Shown: positions 49,693 through 58,577 of the stretch, in pieces
Layout of the letters: each line of letters opens with the position of its first letter
Numbering within the stretch: position 1 is the first letter of the stretch
Assembly (NCBI RefSeq): GCF_004745635.1
Contig: NZ_SRLB01000015.1
Location: forward strand, 124,001-188,000
Length of the DNA: 64,000 nt
Direction: 5' to 3'
Source of the DNA: Methylobacterium nonmethylotrophicum
GTDB lineage: Bacteria > Pseudomonadota > Alphaproteobacteria > Rhizobiales > Beijerinckiaceae
Notes under the pieces: model-generated
The model's input: only the letters and a program-made list of their open reading frames with translations
What the model was told of the DNA's origin: nothing
Database searches by the model: none
Translations under genes and position numbers: made by a program

Positions 49693-50964
49693 ATGGCCAC
49701 CGAAATCCGCGTCCCGACCCTGGGCGAATCCGTGAGCGAGGCCACGATCGGCCGCTGGTTCAAGAAGCCCGGCGACACCGTGAAGGCCGACGAGCCCCTG
49801 GTCGAGCTCGAGACCGACAAGGTCACCCTGGAGGTCAACGCCCCGGCCTCGGGCCAGCTCGGCGACATCGTCGCCAAGGACGGCGAGACGGTGGAGCCCG
49901 GCGCGCTCCTCGGCTCGATCGTCGAGGGCGGCGCTGGCGCCGGCAACGGTGCCGCCGCCCCGAAGGCCGAGGCTCCCAAGGAAGCCCCGAAGGCCGCCGC
50001 CGAGGCGCCCGCCAAGTCCTCCTCCGCCTCCTACGGCAGCCACGGCGATGCCGCCCCGAAGGGTCACGCCTCGGGCGATCACGGCCCGGCGGTCGCGCGG
50101 CTCGCGCAGGAATCCGGCGTCGACCCTTCCTCGCTCAAGGGCAGCGGCAAGGACGGCCGCGTGACCAAGGGCGACATGCTCTCGGCGATCTCGTCGGGCG
50201 CCTCCTCGCCCGCCCCGGCGCCCACGCCGCAGGTCGCCCGCGCGCCCTCGGCGCCGGACGATGCCTCCCGCGAGGAGCGGGTGCGCATGACCAAGCTGCG
50301 CCAGACCATCGCCCGGCGCCTGAAGGACGCGCAGAACACCGCCGCCATGCTGACGACGTTCAACGACGTCGACATGGGCGCGGTGATGGCCCTGCGCCAG
50401 CAGTACAAGGACGTGTTCGAGAAGAAGCACGGCGCCAAGCTCGGCTTCATGGGCTTCTTCACCAAGGCGGTGATCGGCGCCCTGAAGGACGTGCCGGCGG
50501 TGAACGCCGAGATCGACGGCCAGGACATCGTCTACAAGAACTACTATCACGTCGGCATCGCGGTCGGCACCGACAAGGGGCTGGTCGTGCCGGTGGTGCG
50601 CGACGCCGACCAGCTCTCGATCGCCGGGATCGAGAAGGCCATCACCGGCTTCGGCCGCAAGGCCCGCGACGGCAAGCTGTCGATCGAGGACATGCAGGGC
50701 GGCACCTTCACGATCACCAACGGCGGCATCTACGGCTCGCTGATGTCGACCCCGATCCTCAACGCGCCGCAATCCGGCATCCTGGGCATGCACCGCATCG
50801 AGGAGCGTCCCGTGGTGCGGAACGGCAAGATCGAGGCGCGGCCGATGATGTACCTCGCCCTGTCCTACGACCACCGCATCGTCGACGGGAAGGAGGCCGT
50901 GACCTTCCTGGTGCGGGTCAAGGAGGCCCTGGAGGACCCGGCGCGCCTCGTGCTCGACCTCTGA
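49693..50964 (+). CDS. sucB: 2-oxoglutarate dehydrogenase E2, dihydrolipoyl succinyltransferase
   Basis: A 423-residue core subunit. The lipoyl domain has the modified Lys at K43 (VELETDKVTLEV), followed by an Ala/Pro/Lys-rich linker (about 80-125), a peripheral-subunit-binding domain (PAVARLAQESGVDPSSLKGS with GKDGRVTKGDML) and the catalytic domain with RMTKLRQTIARRLKDAQNTA and the active His/Asp in LSYDHRIVDGKEAVTFL. It transfers succinyl from lipoamide to CoA. Its start has an unusual hairpin between SD and ATG. Confidence 0.97.
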   Translation: MATEIRVPTLGESVSEATIGRWFKKPGDTVKADEPLVELETDKVTLEVNAPASGQLGDIVAKDGETVEPGALLGSIVEGGAGAGNGAAAPKAEAPKEAPKAAAEAPAKSSSASYGSHGDAAPKGHASGDHGPAVARLAQESGVDPSSLKGSGKDGRVTKGDMLSAISSGASSPAPAPTPQVARAPSAPDDASREERVRMTKLRQTIARRLKDAQNTAAMLTTFNDVDMGAVMALRQQYKDVFEKKHGAKLGFMGFFTKAVIGALKDVPAVNAEIDGQDIVYKNYYHVGIAVGTDKGLVVPVVRDADQLSIAGIEKAITGFGRKARDGKLSIEDMQGGTFTITNGGIYGSLMSTPILNAPQSGILGMHRIEERPVVRNGKIEARPMMYLALSYDHRIVDGKEAVTFLVRVKEALEDPARLVLDL

Positions 50965-50977
50965 AGGTCAACCAGTG

Positions 50978-51061
50978 CTGCCCCTCCTCCGAGAGGGGCA
51001 GATCGGAGAAATGAAAGGCGCGGGTCTCCCCTCTCCCACACCGGAGCGGGGAGACCCGCGC
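50978..51061. repeat. Two perfect hairpins between sucB and the SDR gene
   Basis: Hairpin 1: CTGCCCCTC (50978-50986) with GAGGGGCAG (50993-51001), 6-nt loop. Hairpin 2: GCGCGGGTCTCCCC (51018-51031) with GGGGAGACCCGCGC (51048-51061), 16-nt loop. The CCCCTCTCCCACACC core of hairpin 2 also occurs at 58219-58233, marking a shared repeat family. They may shield the 3' end of the sucB message. Confidence 0.75.
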
Positions 51062-51133
51062 CCTGATCGTCCCAGGATAGTGCATCGGACGGCCCGACTG
51101 TTCGGGATCTCTCGCACCAGGGAGCACGGCATC

Positions 51134-51886
51134 ATGGACAAGACCGACAAGGTCCTGGTGGTCACGGGCGGCAGCCGCGGCATCGGCCGCGCCGTCTGTT
51201 TGCGGGCGGCGCGGGCCGGCTGGCGGGTCTGCTTCTCCTACGTCGCCGCCAAGGACGCCGCCGACGCCCTGGTGCGGGAGATCGAGGGCCATGGCGGCAC
51301 CGCGCTCGCCGTCCGCAGCGACGTCGCGGTCGAGGCCGACATCCCGGCGCTCTTCAAGGCGGCCGACGGCCTCGGGACCCTCGGCGGCCTCGTCAACAAT
51401 GCGGGCGTCGTCGACTACGCCGCGCGGGTCGACGAGATGACCTTCGCGCGCCTCGACCGGATGATGACCACCAACGTCATCGGCTCGTTCCTGTGCGCCG
51501 GCGAGGCGGTGCGGCGGATGTCGACCCGCCACGGCGGGCACGGAGGCGTCATCGTCAACATCTCGTCGGTCGCCGCGCGGCTCGGCGCGCCGAACCAGTA
51601 CGTGGACTACGCCGCCTCGAAGGGCGCCATCGACACCTTCACCACCGGGCTGGCCGGCGAGGTCGCGGCCGAGGGGATCCGCGTCAACGGCGTCGCCCCG
51701 GGCCTGATCGAGACCGAGATCCACGCCAGTGGCGGCCAGCCCGACCGGCTCGACCGCCTCAGCCCCCTGGTGCCGATGAAGCGCGCCGGCTCCGCCGACG
51801 AGGTCGCGGCCGCGGTGCTGTGGCTCCTCTCGGACGAGGCCTCCTACGCCACCGGCGCGACCCTGACGATCTCGGGCGGCCGCTAG
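51134..51886 (+). CDS. SDR-family NAD(P)-dependent oxidoreductase
   Basis: A 250-residue classical short-chain dehydrogenase: TGGSRGIGRAVCLRAAR (TGxxxGIG cofactor site), LVNNAGVVDYAARV (NNAG), catalytic Ser in IVNISSVAARLGAPNQY and YxxxK in YVDYAASKGAIDTF, then VAPGLIETEIHASGGQ. The Asn of the tetrad is in MTTNVIGSFL. The ATG at 51134 has AGGGAG upstream. The substrate is unknown. It sits between the E2 and E3 genes, as a similar SDR does in some other alphaproteobacteria. Confidence 0.9.
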   Translation: MDKTDKVLVVTGGSRGIGRAVCLRAARAGWRVCFSYVAAKDAADALVREIEGHGGTALAVRSDVAVEADIPALFKAADGLGTLGGLVNNAGVVDYAARVDEMTFARLDRMMTTNVIGSFLCAGEAVRRMSTRHGGHGGVIVNISSVAARLGAPNQYVDYAASKGAIDTFTTGLAGEVAAEGIRVNGVAPGLIETEIHASGGQPDRLDRLSPLVPMKRAGSADEVAAAVLWLLSDEASYATGATLTISGGR

Positions 51887-51962
51887 CCGCTCCCTCACAC
51901 CCGCTCACTCATCCAGCGGCGGCGCCGTCCGGGTCCGCCGCTCCCAACCCCGCGAGTCCCGA

Positions 51963-53366
51963 ATGTCCTCCTACGATCTCGTCGTCATCGGCACCGGCCC
52001 CGGCGGCTACGTCTGCGCGCTCCGCGCCGCCCAGCTCGGCCTGAAGACCGCCGTGGTCGAGAAGCGCCCGACCCATGGCGGCACCTGCCTCAACGTCGGC
52101 TGCATCCCGTCGAAGGCCCTGCTGCACGCCTCCGAGGCGTTCGAGGAGGCCACCAAGCACCTCCCCGTGCTGGGCATCACGGTCGGCGAGCCGCAGCTCG
52201 ACCTGGCCAAGATGATGTCGTTCAAGCAGGAGGGCGTCGACGGCAACACCAAGGGCGTCGCGTTCCTGCTCAAGAAGAACGGCGTCGACGCCTTCCAGGG
52301 CACCGGGCGGCTCGCCGGTGCCGGCCGGGTCGAAGTGCTGTCGGAGGACGGCGGCAACCAGATCCTCGAGGCCAAGAACGTCGTGATCGCGACGGGCTCG
52401 GACGTCGCCAACCTGCCGGGCGTCATCATCGACGAGCAGGTCGTGGTCTCCTCCACCGGCGCCCTCGAGCTGGCGAAGGTCCCGGGCAAGCTCGTCGTCA
52501 TCGGCGCCGGGGTGATCGGCCTCGAGCTCGGCTCGGTCTGGCGGCGGCTCGGCGCCGAGGTGACGGTGGTCGAGTACCTCGACCGCATCCTGCCGGGCAT
52601 GGACGGCGAGGTCGGCAAGCAGTTCCAGCGCATCCTCGCGAAGCAGGGCATCACTTTTCGCCTGTCCCAGAAGGTCACGGGCGTCGAGCGCACCAACGAG
52701 GGCGCCAAGGTCACGGTCGAGCCCGCCGCCGGCGGCGCCGCGGAGACGCTGGAGGCCGACGTGGTGCTCGTGGCGATCGGCCGCGTGCCCTACACCGCGG
52801 GCCTCGGGCTCGAGACGGTCGGGGTCCAGCTCGACAACAAGGGCCGCATCCTGACCGACGACCGCTACGCCACCAACGTCACCGGCATCTACGCCATCGG
52901 CGACGTGATCGCCGGTCCGATGCTCGCCCACAAGGCCGAGGACGAGGGCGTCGCGGTGGCGGAGATCCTGGCCGGCAAGGCCGGCCACGTGAATTACGGC
53001 GTGATCCCGAACGTGGTCTACACCACGCCGGAGGTCGCCTCGGTCGGCAAGTCCGAGGAGGAGCTGAAGAAGGACGGGATCGCCTACAACACCGGCAAGT
53101 TCCCGTTCACGGCGAACGGCCGCGCCAAGGTGAACCACACCACCGACGGCTTCGTGAAGGTGCTGGCGGACGCCGCGACCGACCGGGTGCTCGGCGTCCA
53201 CATCGTCGGGCCCGACGCCGGCAACCTCATCATGGAGGTCGCGGTGGCGATGGAGTTCGGCGCCTCGTCGGAAGACATCGCCCGCACCTGCCACGCCCAC
53301 CCGACCCTGACCGAGGCGGTGAAGGAGGCGGCGCTGGCGGTGGAGAAGCGCGCGCTGCACATGTGA
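51963..53366 (+). CDS. lpdA: Dihydrolipoyl dehydrogenase (E3)
   Basis: A 467-residue flavoprotein that reoxidises lipoamide for the 2-oxoglutarate complex. FAD site GTGPGGYVCALRAAQLGLKT, redox-active Cys42/Cys47 in GGTCLNVGCIPSKALLH, NAD site LVVIGAGVIGLELGSVWRRL, FAD-binding YAIGDVIAGPMLAHKAEDEG, and the C-terminal catalytic His-x4-Glu in CHAHPTLTEAVKEAAL are all present. The length is standard. A 189-bp repeat begins 28 bp after its stop. Confidence 0.97.
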   Translation: MSSYDLVVIGTGPGGYVCALRAAQLGLKTAVVEKRPTHGGTCLNVGCIPSKALLHASEAFEEATKHLPVLGITVGEPQLDLAKMMSFKQEGVDGNTKGVAFLLKKNGVDAFQGTGRLAGAGRVEVLSEDGGNQILEAKNVVIATGSDVANLPGVIIDEQVVVSSTGALELAKVPGKLVVIGAGVIGLELGSVWRRLGAEVTVVEYLDRILPGMDGEVGKQFQRILAKQGITFRLSQKVTGVERTNEGAKVTVEPAAGGAAETLEADVVLVAIGRVPYTAGLGLETVGVQLDNKGRILTDDRYATNVTGIYAIGDVIAGPMLAHKAEDEGVAVAEILAGKAGHVNYGVIPNVVYTTPEVASVGKSEEELKKDGIAYNTGKFPFTANGRAKVNHTTDGFVKVLADAATDRVLGVHIVGPDAGNLIMEVAVAMEFGASSEDIARTCHAHPTLTEAVKEAALAVEKRALHM

Positions 53367-53393
53367 GGCAAGGCCTCGGAGGCTGGCGCCCGA

Positions 53394-53582
53394 AACCTCC
53401 CCCCGCTGCGGGGGAGGGTGCCCTGCGAAGCAGGGCGGGAGAGGGGAGACCGCCTCCGAAGCGGTCGCGCGACCATTGTGATGGGCGCCACCCTGGAGAA
53501 GCGTCGCGCTGCCCCTCTTGCGGGACTTCGTCCCGGCCCGTGCTGACGCCGGGACCACCCTCCCCCGCAGAGAGGGAGGGTT
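53394..53582. repeat. 189-bp palindrome-ended repeat, copy B
   Basis: It begins AACCTCC and ends GGAGGGTT. It aligns end to end with the reverse complement of copy A (10176-10364), sharing GGGAGAGGGG, GGCGCCAC and GTCGCGCTGCCCCTCT blocks and the terminal CGGGGGAGGG hairpins. It fills most of the 334-bp gap between lpdA and gntK; the remaining 118 bp before 53701 hold the gntK leader, and I see no other feature there. Confidence 0.8.
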
Positions 53583-53700
53583 ACGCGCTCGGCGCCGTGT
53601 GTGCTGTTCTGAATCGTACGAGTACGGCGGTCCGCCCAAGGCAGGACAATCCTGCATCCAGGCCGAGCGGATCAGTCGATAACGGGGAGGATCCACGGCG

Positions 53701-54252
53701 ATGGACGGTGCGGCAGCGAACGGCAACCCGACTCCCCCGGCGGTCGTCGTGGTGATGGGCGTCTCGGGCTCGGGCAAGACCACCGTGGCGAGCCTGCTCG
53801 CCGGCCGGCTCGGCTGGGAGTTCGAGGACGGCGACGACTTCCACCCGGCCGCCAACGTCGAGAAGATGCAGGCCGGCACCCCGCTCACCGACGAGGATCG
53901 CCGGCCCTGGCTCGCCGCCATCGCGGCCTGGATCGACCGGGTCCGTGCCGAAGGCCGGCACGGGGTCGTGACCTGCTCGGCCCTCAAGCGGGACTACCGC
54001 GACATCCTGGTCGGGGATCGGCCGGACGTGCGCCTCGTCTACCTCAAGGGCGACCGCGCGCTGATCGGCCGGCGCATGGCCGCCCGCCACGGCCACTTCA
54101 TGCCGACCAGCCTGCTCGACAGCCAGTTCCGCACCCTCCAGGAGCCCGCGGCCGAGGAGAGCCCGCTGGTGGTCTCGGTCGGCGCCACCCCGCAGGCGAT
54201 CGTGGCCGAGATCGCCGCCGCCCTGACCGGACAGACCGTGCGCGGCGCCTGA
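53701..54252 (+). CDS. gntK: Gluconokinase
   Basis: A 183-residue P-loop kinase phosphorylating D-gluconate to 6-phosphogluconate for the Entner-Doudoroff and pentose-phosphate routes. Walker A is GVSGSGKTT at about residues 20-28; WEFEDGDDFHPAANVEKMQA with GTPLTDEDRRPWL is the gluconate-site signature, VVTCSALKRDYRDIL and YLKGDRALIGRRMAARHGHF follow. GGGGAGG lies about 11 bases upstream of ATG 53701. No gluconate permease is adjacent. Confidence 0.95.
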   Translation: MDGAAANGNPTPPAVVVVMGVSGSGKTTVASLLAGRLGWEFEDGDDFHPAANVEKMQAGTPLTDEDRRPWLAAIAAWIDRVRAEGRHGVVTCSALKRDYRDILVGDRPDVRLVYLKGDRALIGRRMAARHGHFMPTSLLDSQFRTLQEPAAEESPLVVSVGATPQAIVAEIAAALTGQTVRGA

Positions 54253-54347
54253 ATCGCGCCGTCCTCCGCGATTTCGATGCCCGTTGTGCCTGGTTTTTGA
54301 CAGTTCGCGGCGCCCGTGCCATCGCCAGGGCATGCTGGACGCCATCC

Positions 54348-57300
54348 ATGCCCGGTAATCCGCCCACCTCGTACGAGACCGTTTTCCCGGGCGGCGGCGA
54401 GATGGGCGCCCGCCTGCGCGCCCGCGACTGGGCGGCGACGGCCTTGGGGCCGGTCGAGGGCTGGCCGCAATCCCTCACCACGGCGGTGCGGATCATGCTC
54501 GGCTCCCGCTTCGCCATGTGGATGGCGTGGGGATCGGAGCTCACCTTCTTCTGCAACGACGCCTACAAGCCGACGCTGGGCGTCAAGGAGGCCTGGGCGC
54601 TCGGCTCGCGCTCGGACGTGGTCTGGGCCGAGATCTGGCCCGATATCGGCCCGCGCATCGCCCAGGTGCTGAGTACCGGCCGGGCGACCTGGGACGAGGC
54701 GCTGCTGCTCTTCCTCGAGCGGCGCGGCTTCAGCGAGGAGACCTATCACACCTTCTCGTACAGCCCGCTCGCCGACGATACCGGCACCGTCACCGGCATG
54801 CTCTGCGTCGTCTCGGAGGAGACCGAGCGGGTGATCGGCGAGCGGCGCCTGCGATCCCTGCGCGACCTCGGCGCCGGGATGGCGGCGGCCCGCACGGTGG
54901 CGGAGGTCGGCGGGGTCGTCGCCGCCTGCCTCGGGGCGGGCACCCGCGACCTGCCGGTGGCGCTCGCCTATCTGACGGGCGACGAGCCGGCCCTGCTCGC
55001 CCGGGCGGGGATCGGGCCGGAGCACCCGGCCGCCGGGCGGGCGGCGGAGGCGGCGGCGCAGGCCCTCGGCCTCCTCGGCCCCGACCAGGGGCCGGTTGTG
55101 GTGCCGGTGGCCGAGCTCGGGCCCCTCTTCGCCGACCTGCCGGCGGGATCCTGGAACCGGGCCCCCACCCACGCCCTGGTGCTGCCGATCGCCCAGCAGG
55201 GCCAGAGCCGGCCGGCCGGGGTGTTCGTCGCCGGGCTCAGCCCGTTCCGGCCGGTGGACGAGGAATATCGCGGCTTCGTCGCGCTGTTCGTCGGCCAGAT
55301 CGCCACGGGCTTAGGCAACGCCAACGCCTACGAGGCCGAGCGTAAGCGCGCCGAGGCCTTCGCCGAGCTCGACCGGCAGAAGACCGTGTTCTTCTCCAAC
55401 GTCAGCCACGAGTTCCGCACGCCGCTGACCCTGATGCTGGGTCCCCTGACGGAGGTGCTGGACTCCTCGCCCGCCACGATCGATCCGGACACCCGCCGCC
55501 TCGTCGAACTCGCCCACCGCAACGGCCTGCGGCTCCTGAAGCTCGTCAACGCGCTCCTCGACTTCTCGCGCCTCGAGGCCGGCCGGACCCAGGCCGCCTT
55601 CGAGCCCCTCGACCTCGCCCGGTTCACCGCGGAACTCGCCTCGAGCTTCCGCTCGGCCACCGACAAGGCCGGCCTCGTCCTCGACGTCGAGTGTCCCGCC
55701 CTGCCGGAGCCGGTCTTCGTCGACCCGGAGATGTGGGAGAAGATCGTCCTCAACCTCGTCTCCAACGCCTTCAAGTTTACCCTTGAGGGCCGCATCGCCG
55801 TGCGCCTGGACGCCGAGGACGGGCAGGTGCGGCTCACCGTGGCGGATACGGGCCTGGGCATCCCGGAGGCCGAGCTGCCGCGGCTGTTCGAGCGCTTCCA
55901 CCGCGTCGAGGGCGCGCAGGGGCGCAGCTTCGAGGGATCGGGCATCGGGCTCGCCCTCGTGCAGGAGCTCGCCCGGCTCCACGGCGGCACGGTCGGGGTC
56001 GAGAGCACCTTAGGGGAGGGCAGCACCTTCACGGTGAGCCTGCCGCTGGGCCAGGCCCACCTGCCGCAGGACCGCATCCGCGCCGCGCGCGACGGGATCT
56101 CGACGGCGACCCGCTCCCACGTCTTCGTCGAGGAGGCGACGCGCTGGCTCGGCGACGAGGCCGCCCCGCCGCAAGACCTCGGCGAGGCGCCAGGCCCGGC
56201 CACGCTGGCCGGCCTCACCGGCCGGGTGCTGCTCGCCGACGACAACACCGACATGCGGGCCTATGTCCGGCGCCTGCTCGGCGACAGCGGCCACGACGTC
56301 GAGGCGGTGGGCGACGGCACCGCGGCGCTCGCGGCCGCCCGGCGCCATGCCCCGGACCTCGTCCTCACCGACGTGATGATGCCGGGGCTCGACGGGTTCG
56401 GCCTGCTCGCGGCGCTCCGGGCCGACCCGTCCTTGCGCGCCATCCCGGTGATCCTGCTCTCGGCCCGGGCCGGCGAGGAGGCCCGCATCGAGGGGCTGGC
56501 CGCGGGCGCCGACGACTACCTGATCAAGCCGTTCTCCGCGCGCGAGCTGCTCGCCCGGGTCGAGACCAACCTGCGCCTCGCCCGGGTGCGGCGCGAGGCC
56601 GCCGATGCCCTGCGGCGGGTCAACGAGACGCTGGAGGCCCAGGTCGCCGAGCGCACCCGCGAGCGCGACCGGATGTGGCGCCTGTCGCGGGACGTGATGA
56701 TCATCGCGCGCTTCGACGGCACCGTGACGGCCCTCAACCCGGCCTGGACGACGGTGCTGGGCTGGGACATCGACGCCCTGATCGGCGGCTCGTTCCTCGA
56801 CCTCGTGCATCCGGACGACCGCGCGCGCACGCTTGCGGAGACGCGGCGCCTCGAGGACGGCCAGGCCACGCTGCTGTTCGAGAACCGCTACCGGCATGCC
56901 GACGGCTCCTACCGCACCCTGTCCTGGACGGCGGTGCCGGGGGAGGAGCACCTGCACGCGGTCGGGCGCGACGTCACCGCGCAGCGCGAGCTGGAGGAGG
57001 CCTTCCGCCAGTCGCAGAAGATGGAGGCGGTGGGCCAGCTGACGGGCGGCATCGCGCACGACTTCAACAACCTGCTCACCGGCATCGTCGGCTCGCTGGA
57101 CATGCTGTCGACGCGGCTCTCCCAGGGCCGCCTCGACGTCGCCCCGCGCTACATCGATGCGGCGCTCACCTCGGCCCACCGGGCCGCGGCGCTGACCCAC
57201 CGGCTGCTCGCCTTCGCCCGGCGCCAGCCCCTCGATCCGCGCCCCGTCGACGCCAACGCCCTGGTGGCGTCCCTGGAGGACCTCGTCCGCCGCACGCTCG

Positions 57301-58148
57301 GCGAGACCGTCACCCTCGAGACCCGCCTCGCCGACGCGCTGTGGCCGACGCTCTGCGACGCCAACCAGCTCGAGAGCGCGATCCTCAACCTCGCCATCAA
57401 CGCCCGCGACGCGATGCCGGAGGGCGGGCGGCTCACCATCGAGACCCGCAACGTCGAGCTCGACGCGATCTTCGCGGCGGCCCACGGCGACGTGGCGCCG
57501 GGCGCCTACATCCGGCTCGCCGTGACCGATACCGGCATCGGCATGCCGCCCGAGGTGGTGCGCCGCGCCTTCGACCCGTTCTTCACCACGAAGCCGCTGG
57601 GCCAGGGCACGGGCCTCGGCCTGTCGATGATCTACGGCTTCGCCCGCCAGTCCGACGGCCACGCCGCCATCACCTCCGAGGTCGGCCGCGGCACCACCGT
57701 GGCCCTCTACCTGCCGCGCCATGCCGGCCCCCTCGCCAAGGCCGAGACTCCCGCGCAGGCCCTCGATGGGCCGCCGGTCGCCGGCAGCGGCGAGACCGTG
57801 CTGGTGGTCGAGGACGAGCCGGCGGTGCGCGCCCTCATCGTCGACGTGCTGCGCGACCTCGGCTACCGGGCGCTGGAGGCCGAGGACGGTCCGTCGGGCC
57901 TCGCCGTGCTGCGCTCGTCCGCCCGCATCGACCTCCTCGTCACCGATGTCGGCCTGCCGGGCCTCAACGGCCGCCAGCTCGCCGACGCCGCCCGCGAGCA
58001 CCGCCCCGGCCTCAAGGTGCTGTTCATCACCGGCTACGCCGAGAACGCCGCCATGGCGGGGTTCCTGGCGCCCGGCATGCAGATGATCACCAAGCCCTTC
58101 CCGATCGAGATGCTGGCCCGGCGGATCCGGGCGATGATCGAGGGGTAA
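54348..58148 (+). CDS. Double hybrid sensor histidine kinase (two kinase modules, two receiver domains)
   Basis: A soluble 1266-residue protein without signal or membrane segments. Order: PAS-like sensor (about 1-160, WMAWGSELTFFCNDAYKPTL), GAF-like segment (about 175-330), kinase 1 with NVSHEFRTPLTLMLGPLTEV near 350 and ATPase to about 570 (NLVSNAFKFTLEGRI), receiver 1 (626-745, Asp in LVLTDVMMPGLDG, Lys in YLIKPFSARE), coiled coil, PAS (about 778-877), kinase 2 with GQLTGGIAHDFNNLLTGIVG near 895 and its ATPase to about 1120, receiver 2 (about 1150-1264, LLVTDVGLPGLNG and MITKPFPIE). Both phospho-His and both Asp sites are intact. ATG 54348 is chosen, with a weak ribosome site. No output regulator is adjacent. 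Confidence 0.9.
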   Translation: MPGNPPTSYETVFPGGGEMGARLRARDWAATALGPVEGWPQSLTTAVRIMLGSRFAMWMAWGSELTFFCNDAYKPTLGVKEAWALGSRSDVVWAEIWPDIGPRIAQVLSTGRATWDEALLLFLERRGFSEETYHTFSYSPLADDTGTVTGMLCVVSEETERVIGERRLRSLRDLGAGMAAARTVAEVGGVVAACLGAGTRDLPVALAYLTGDEPALLARAGIGPEHPAAGRAAEAAAQALGLLGPDQGPVVVPVAELGPLFADLPAGSWNRAPTHALVLPIAQQGQSRPAGVFVAGLSPFRPVDEEYRGFVALFVGQIATGLGNANAYEAERKRAEAFAELDRQKTVFFSNVSHEFRTPLTLMLGPLTEVLDSSPATIDPDTRRLVELAHRNGLRLLKLVNALLDFSRLEAGRTQAAFEPLDLARFTAELASSFRSATDKAGLVLDVECPALPEPVFVDPEMWEKIVLNLVSNAFKFTLEGRIAVRLDAEDGQVRLTVADTGLGIPEAELPRLFERFHRVEGAQGRSFEGSGIGLALVQELARLHGGTVGVESTLGEGSTFTVSLPLGQAHLPQDRIRAARDGISTATRSHVFVEEATRWLGDEAAPPQDLGEAPGPATLAGLTGRVLLADDNTDMRAYVRRLLGDSGHDVEAVGDGTAALAAARRHAPDLVLTDVMMPGLDGFGLLAALRADPSLRAIPVILLSARAGEEARIEGLAAGADDYLIKPFSARELLARVETNLRLARVRREAADALRRVNETLEAQVAERTRERDRMWRLSRDVMIIARFDGTVTALNPAWTTVLGWDIDALIGGSFLDLVHPDDRARTLAETRRLEDGQATLLFENRYRHADGSYRTLSWTAVPGEEHLHAVGRDVTAQRELEEAFRQSQKMEAVGQLTGGIAHDFNNLLTGIVGSLDMLSTRLSQGRLDVAPRYIDAALTSAHRAAALTHRLLAFARRQPLDPRPVDANALVASLEDLVRRTLGETVTLETRLADALWPTLCDANQLESAILNLAINARDAMPEGGRLTIETRNVELDAIFAAAHGDVAPGAYIRLAVTDTGIGMPPEVVRRAFDPFFTTKPLGQGTGLGLSMIYGFARQSDGHAAITSEVGRGTTVALYLPRHAGPLAKAETPAQALDGPPVAGSGETVLVVEDEPAVRALIVDVLRDLGYRALEAEDGPSGLAVLRSSARIDLLVTDVGLPGLNGRQLADAAREHRPGLKVLFITGYAENAAMAGFLAPGMQMITKPFPIEMLARRIRAMIEG

Positions 58149-58577
58149 TGCGTTTCTCTCTGATCAGATCTTCGGATCCCATGTAAAACGGGCAATCCAT
58201 GAAAGTATGGCCCGGGACCCCCTCTCCCACACCTTGCAGCGATCCCGGGCAGGCCTGGGATCGCCTGGAGAGGGGATCCCGCGCTATGTCTTGAAATGGG
58301 ATGGCTGGGGGACGCGCTCAATCTCCGGCGCGATCTCGAATGCATGACGGTGCATGCATCGGACGCCGACGCCGCCATGCGCAGACGCGTGCCGTGCGCC
58401 CCCGGGGTGGACCTGCGCCCCGAACCCCTGTAACAGCACCCTCCTCCACGAAAAGACCGTAGGGATTCCCCGCGCGCCGCGAGCGCCCGCCGCCATGCGG
58501 CCGGCCCTCTGTCGAGGCCCATTGCCTCCGGAGCCGATCCGATCCCCGCGCGTCGCCTCACCCGGGATCGATCTCAC
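58149..58577. other. 429-bp intergenic region with nested hairpins
   Basis: It holds the repeat at 58210-58284 and a 7-bp perfect palindromic pair ATGCATG/CATGCAT at 58340-58359 with a 6-nt spacer, which could be a regulator site. The remaining 200 bp form the leader of the DEAD-box gene. No further gene is supported. Confidence 0.5.
58210..58284. repeat. 75-bp nested-hairpin repeat
   Basis: The outer arms around GGACCCCCTCTCC pair with GGAGAGGGGATCC; inside is an 8-bp perfect stem GCGATCCC / GGGATCGC with a 10-nt loop (58239-58264). It shares the CCCCTCTCCCACACC core with the hairpin after sucB, so both belong to one family. It lies 62 bp after the hybrid kinase gene. Confidence 0.7.
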
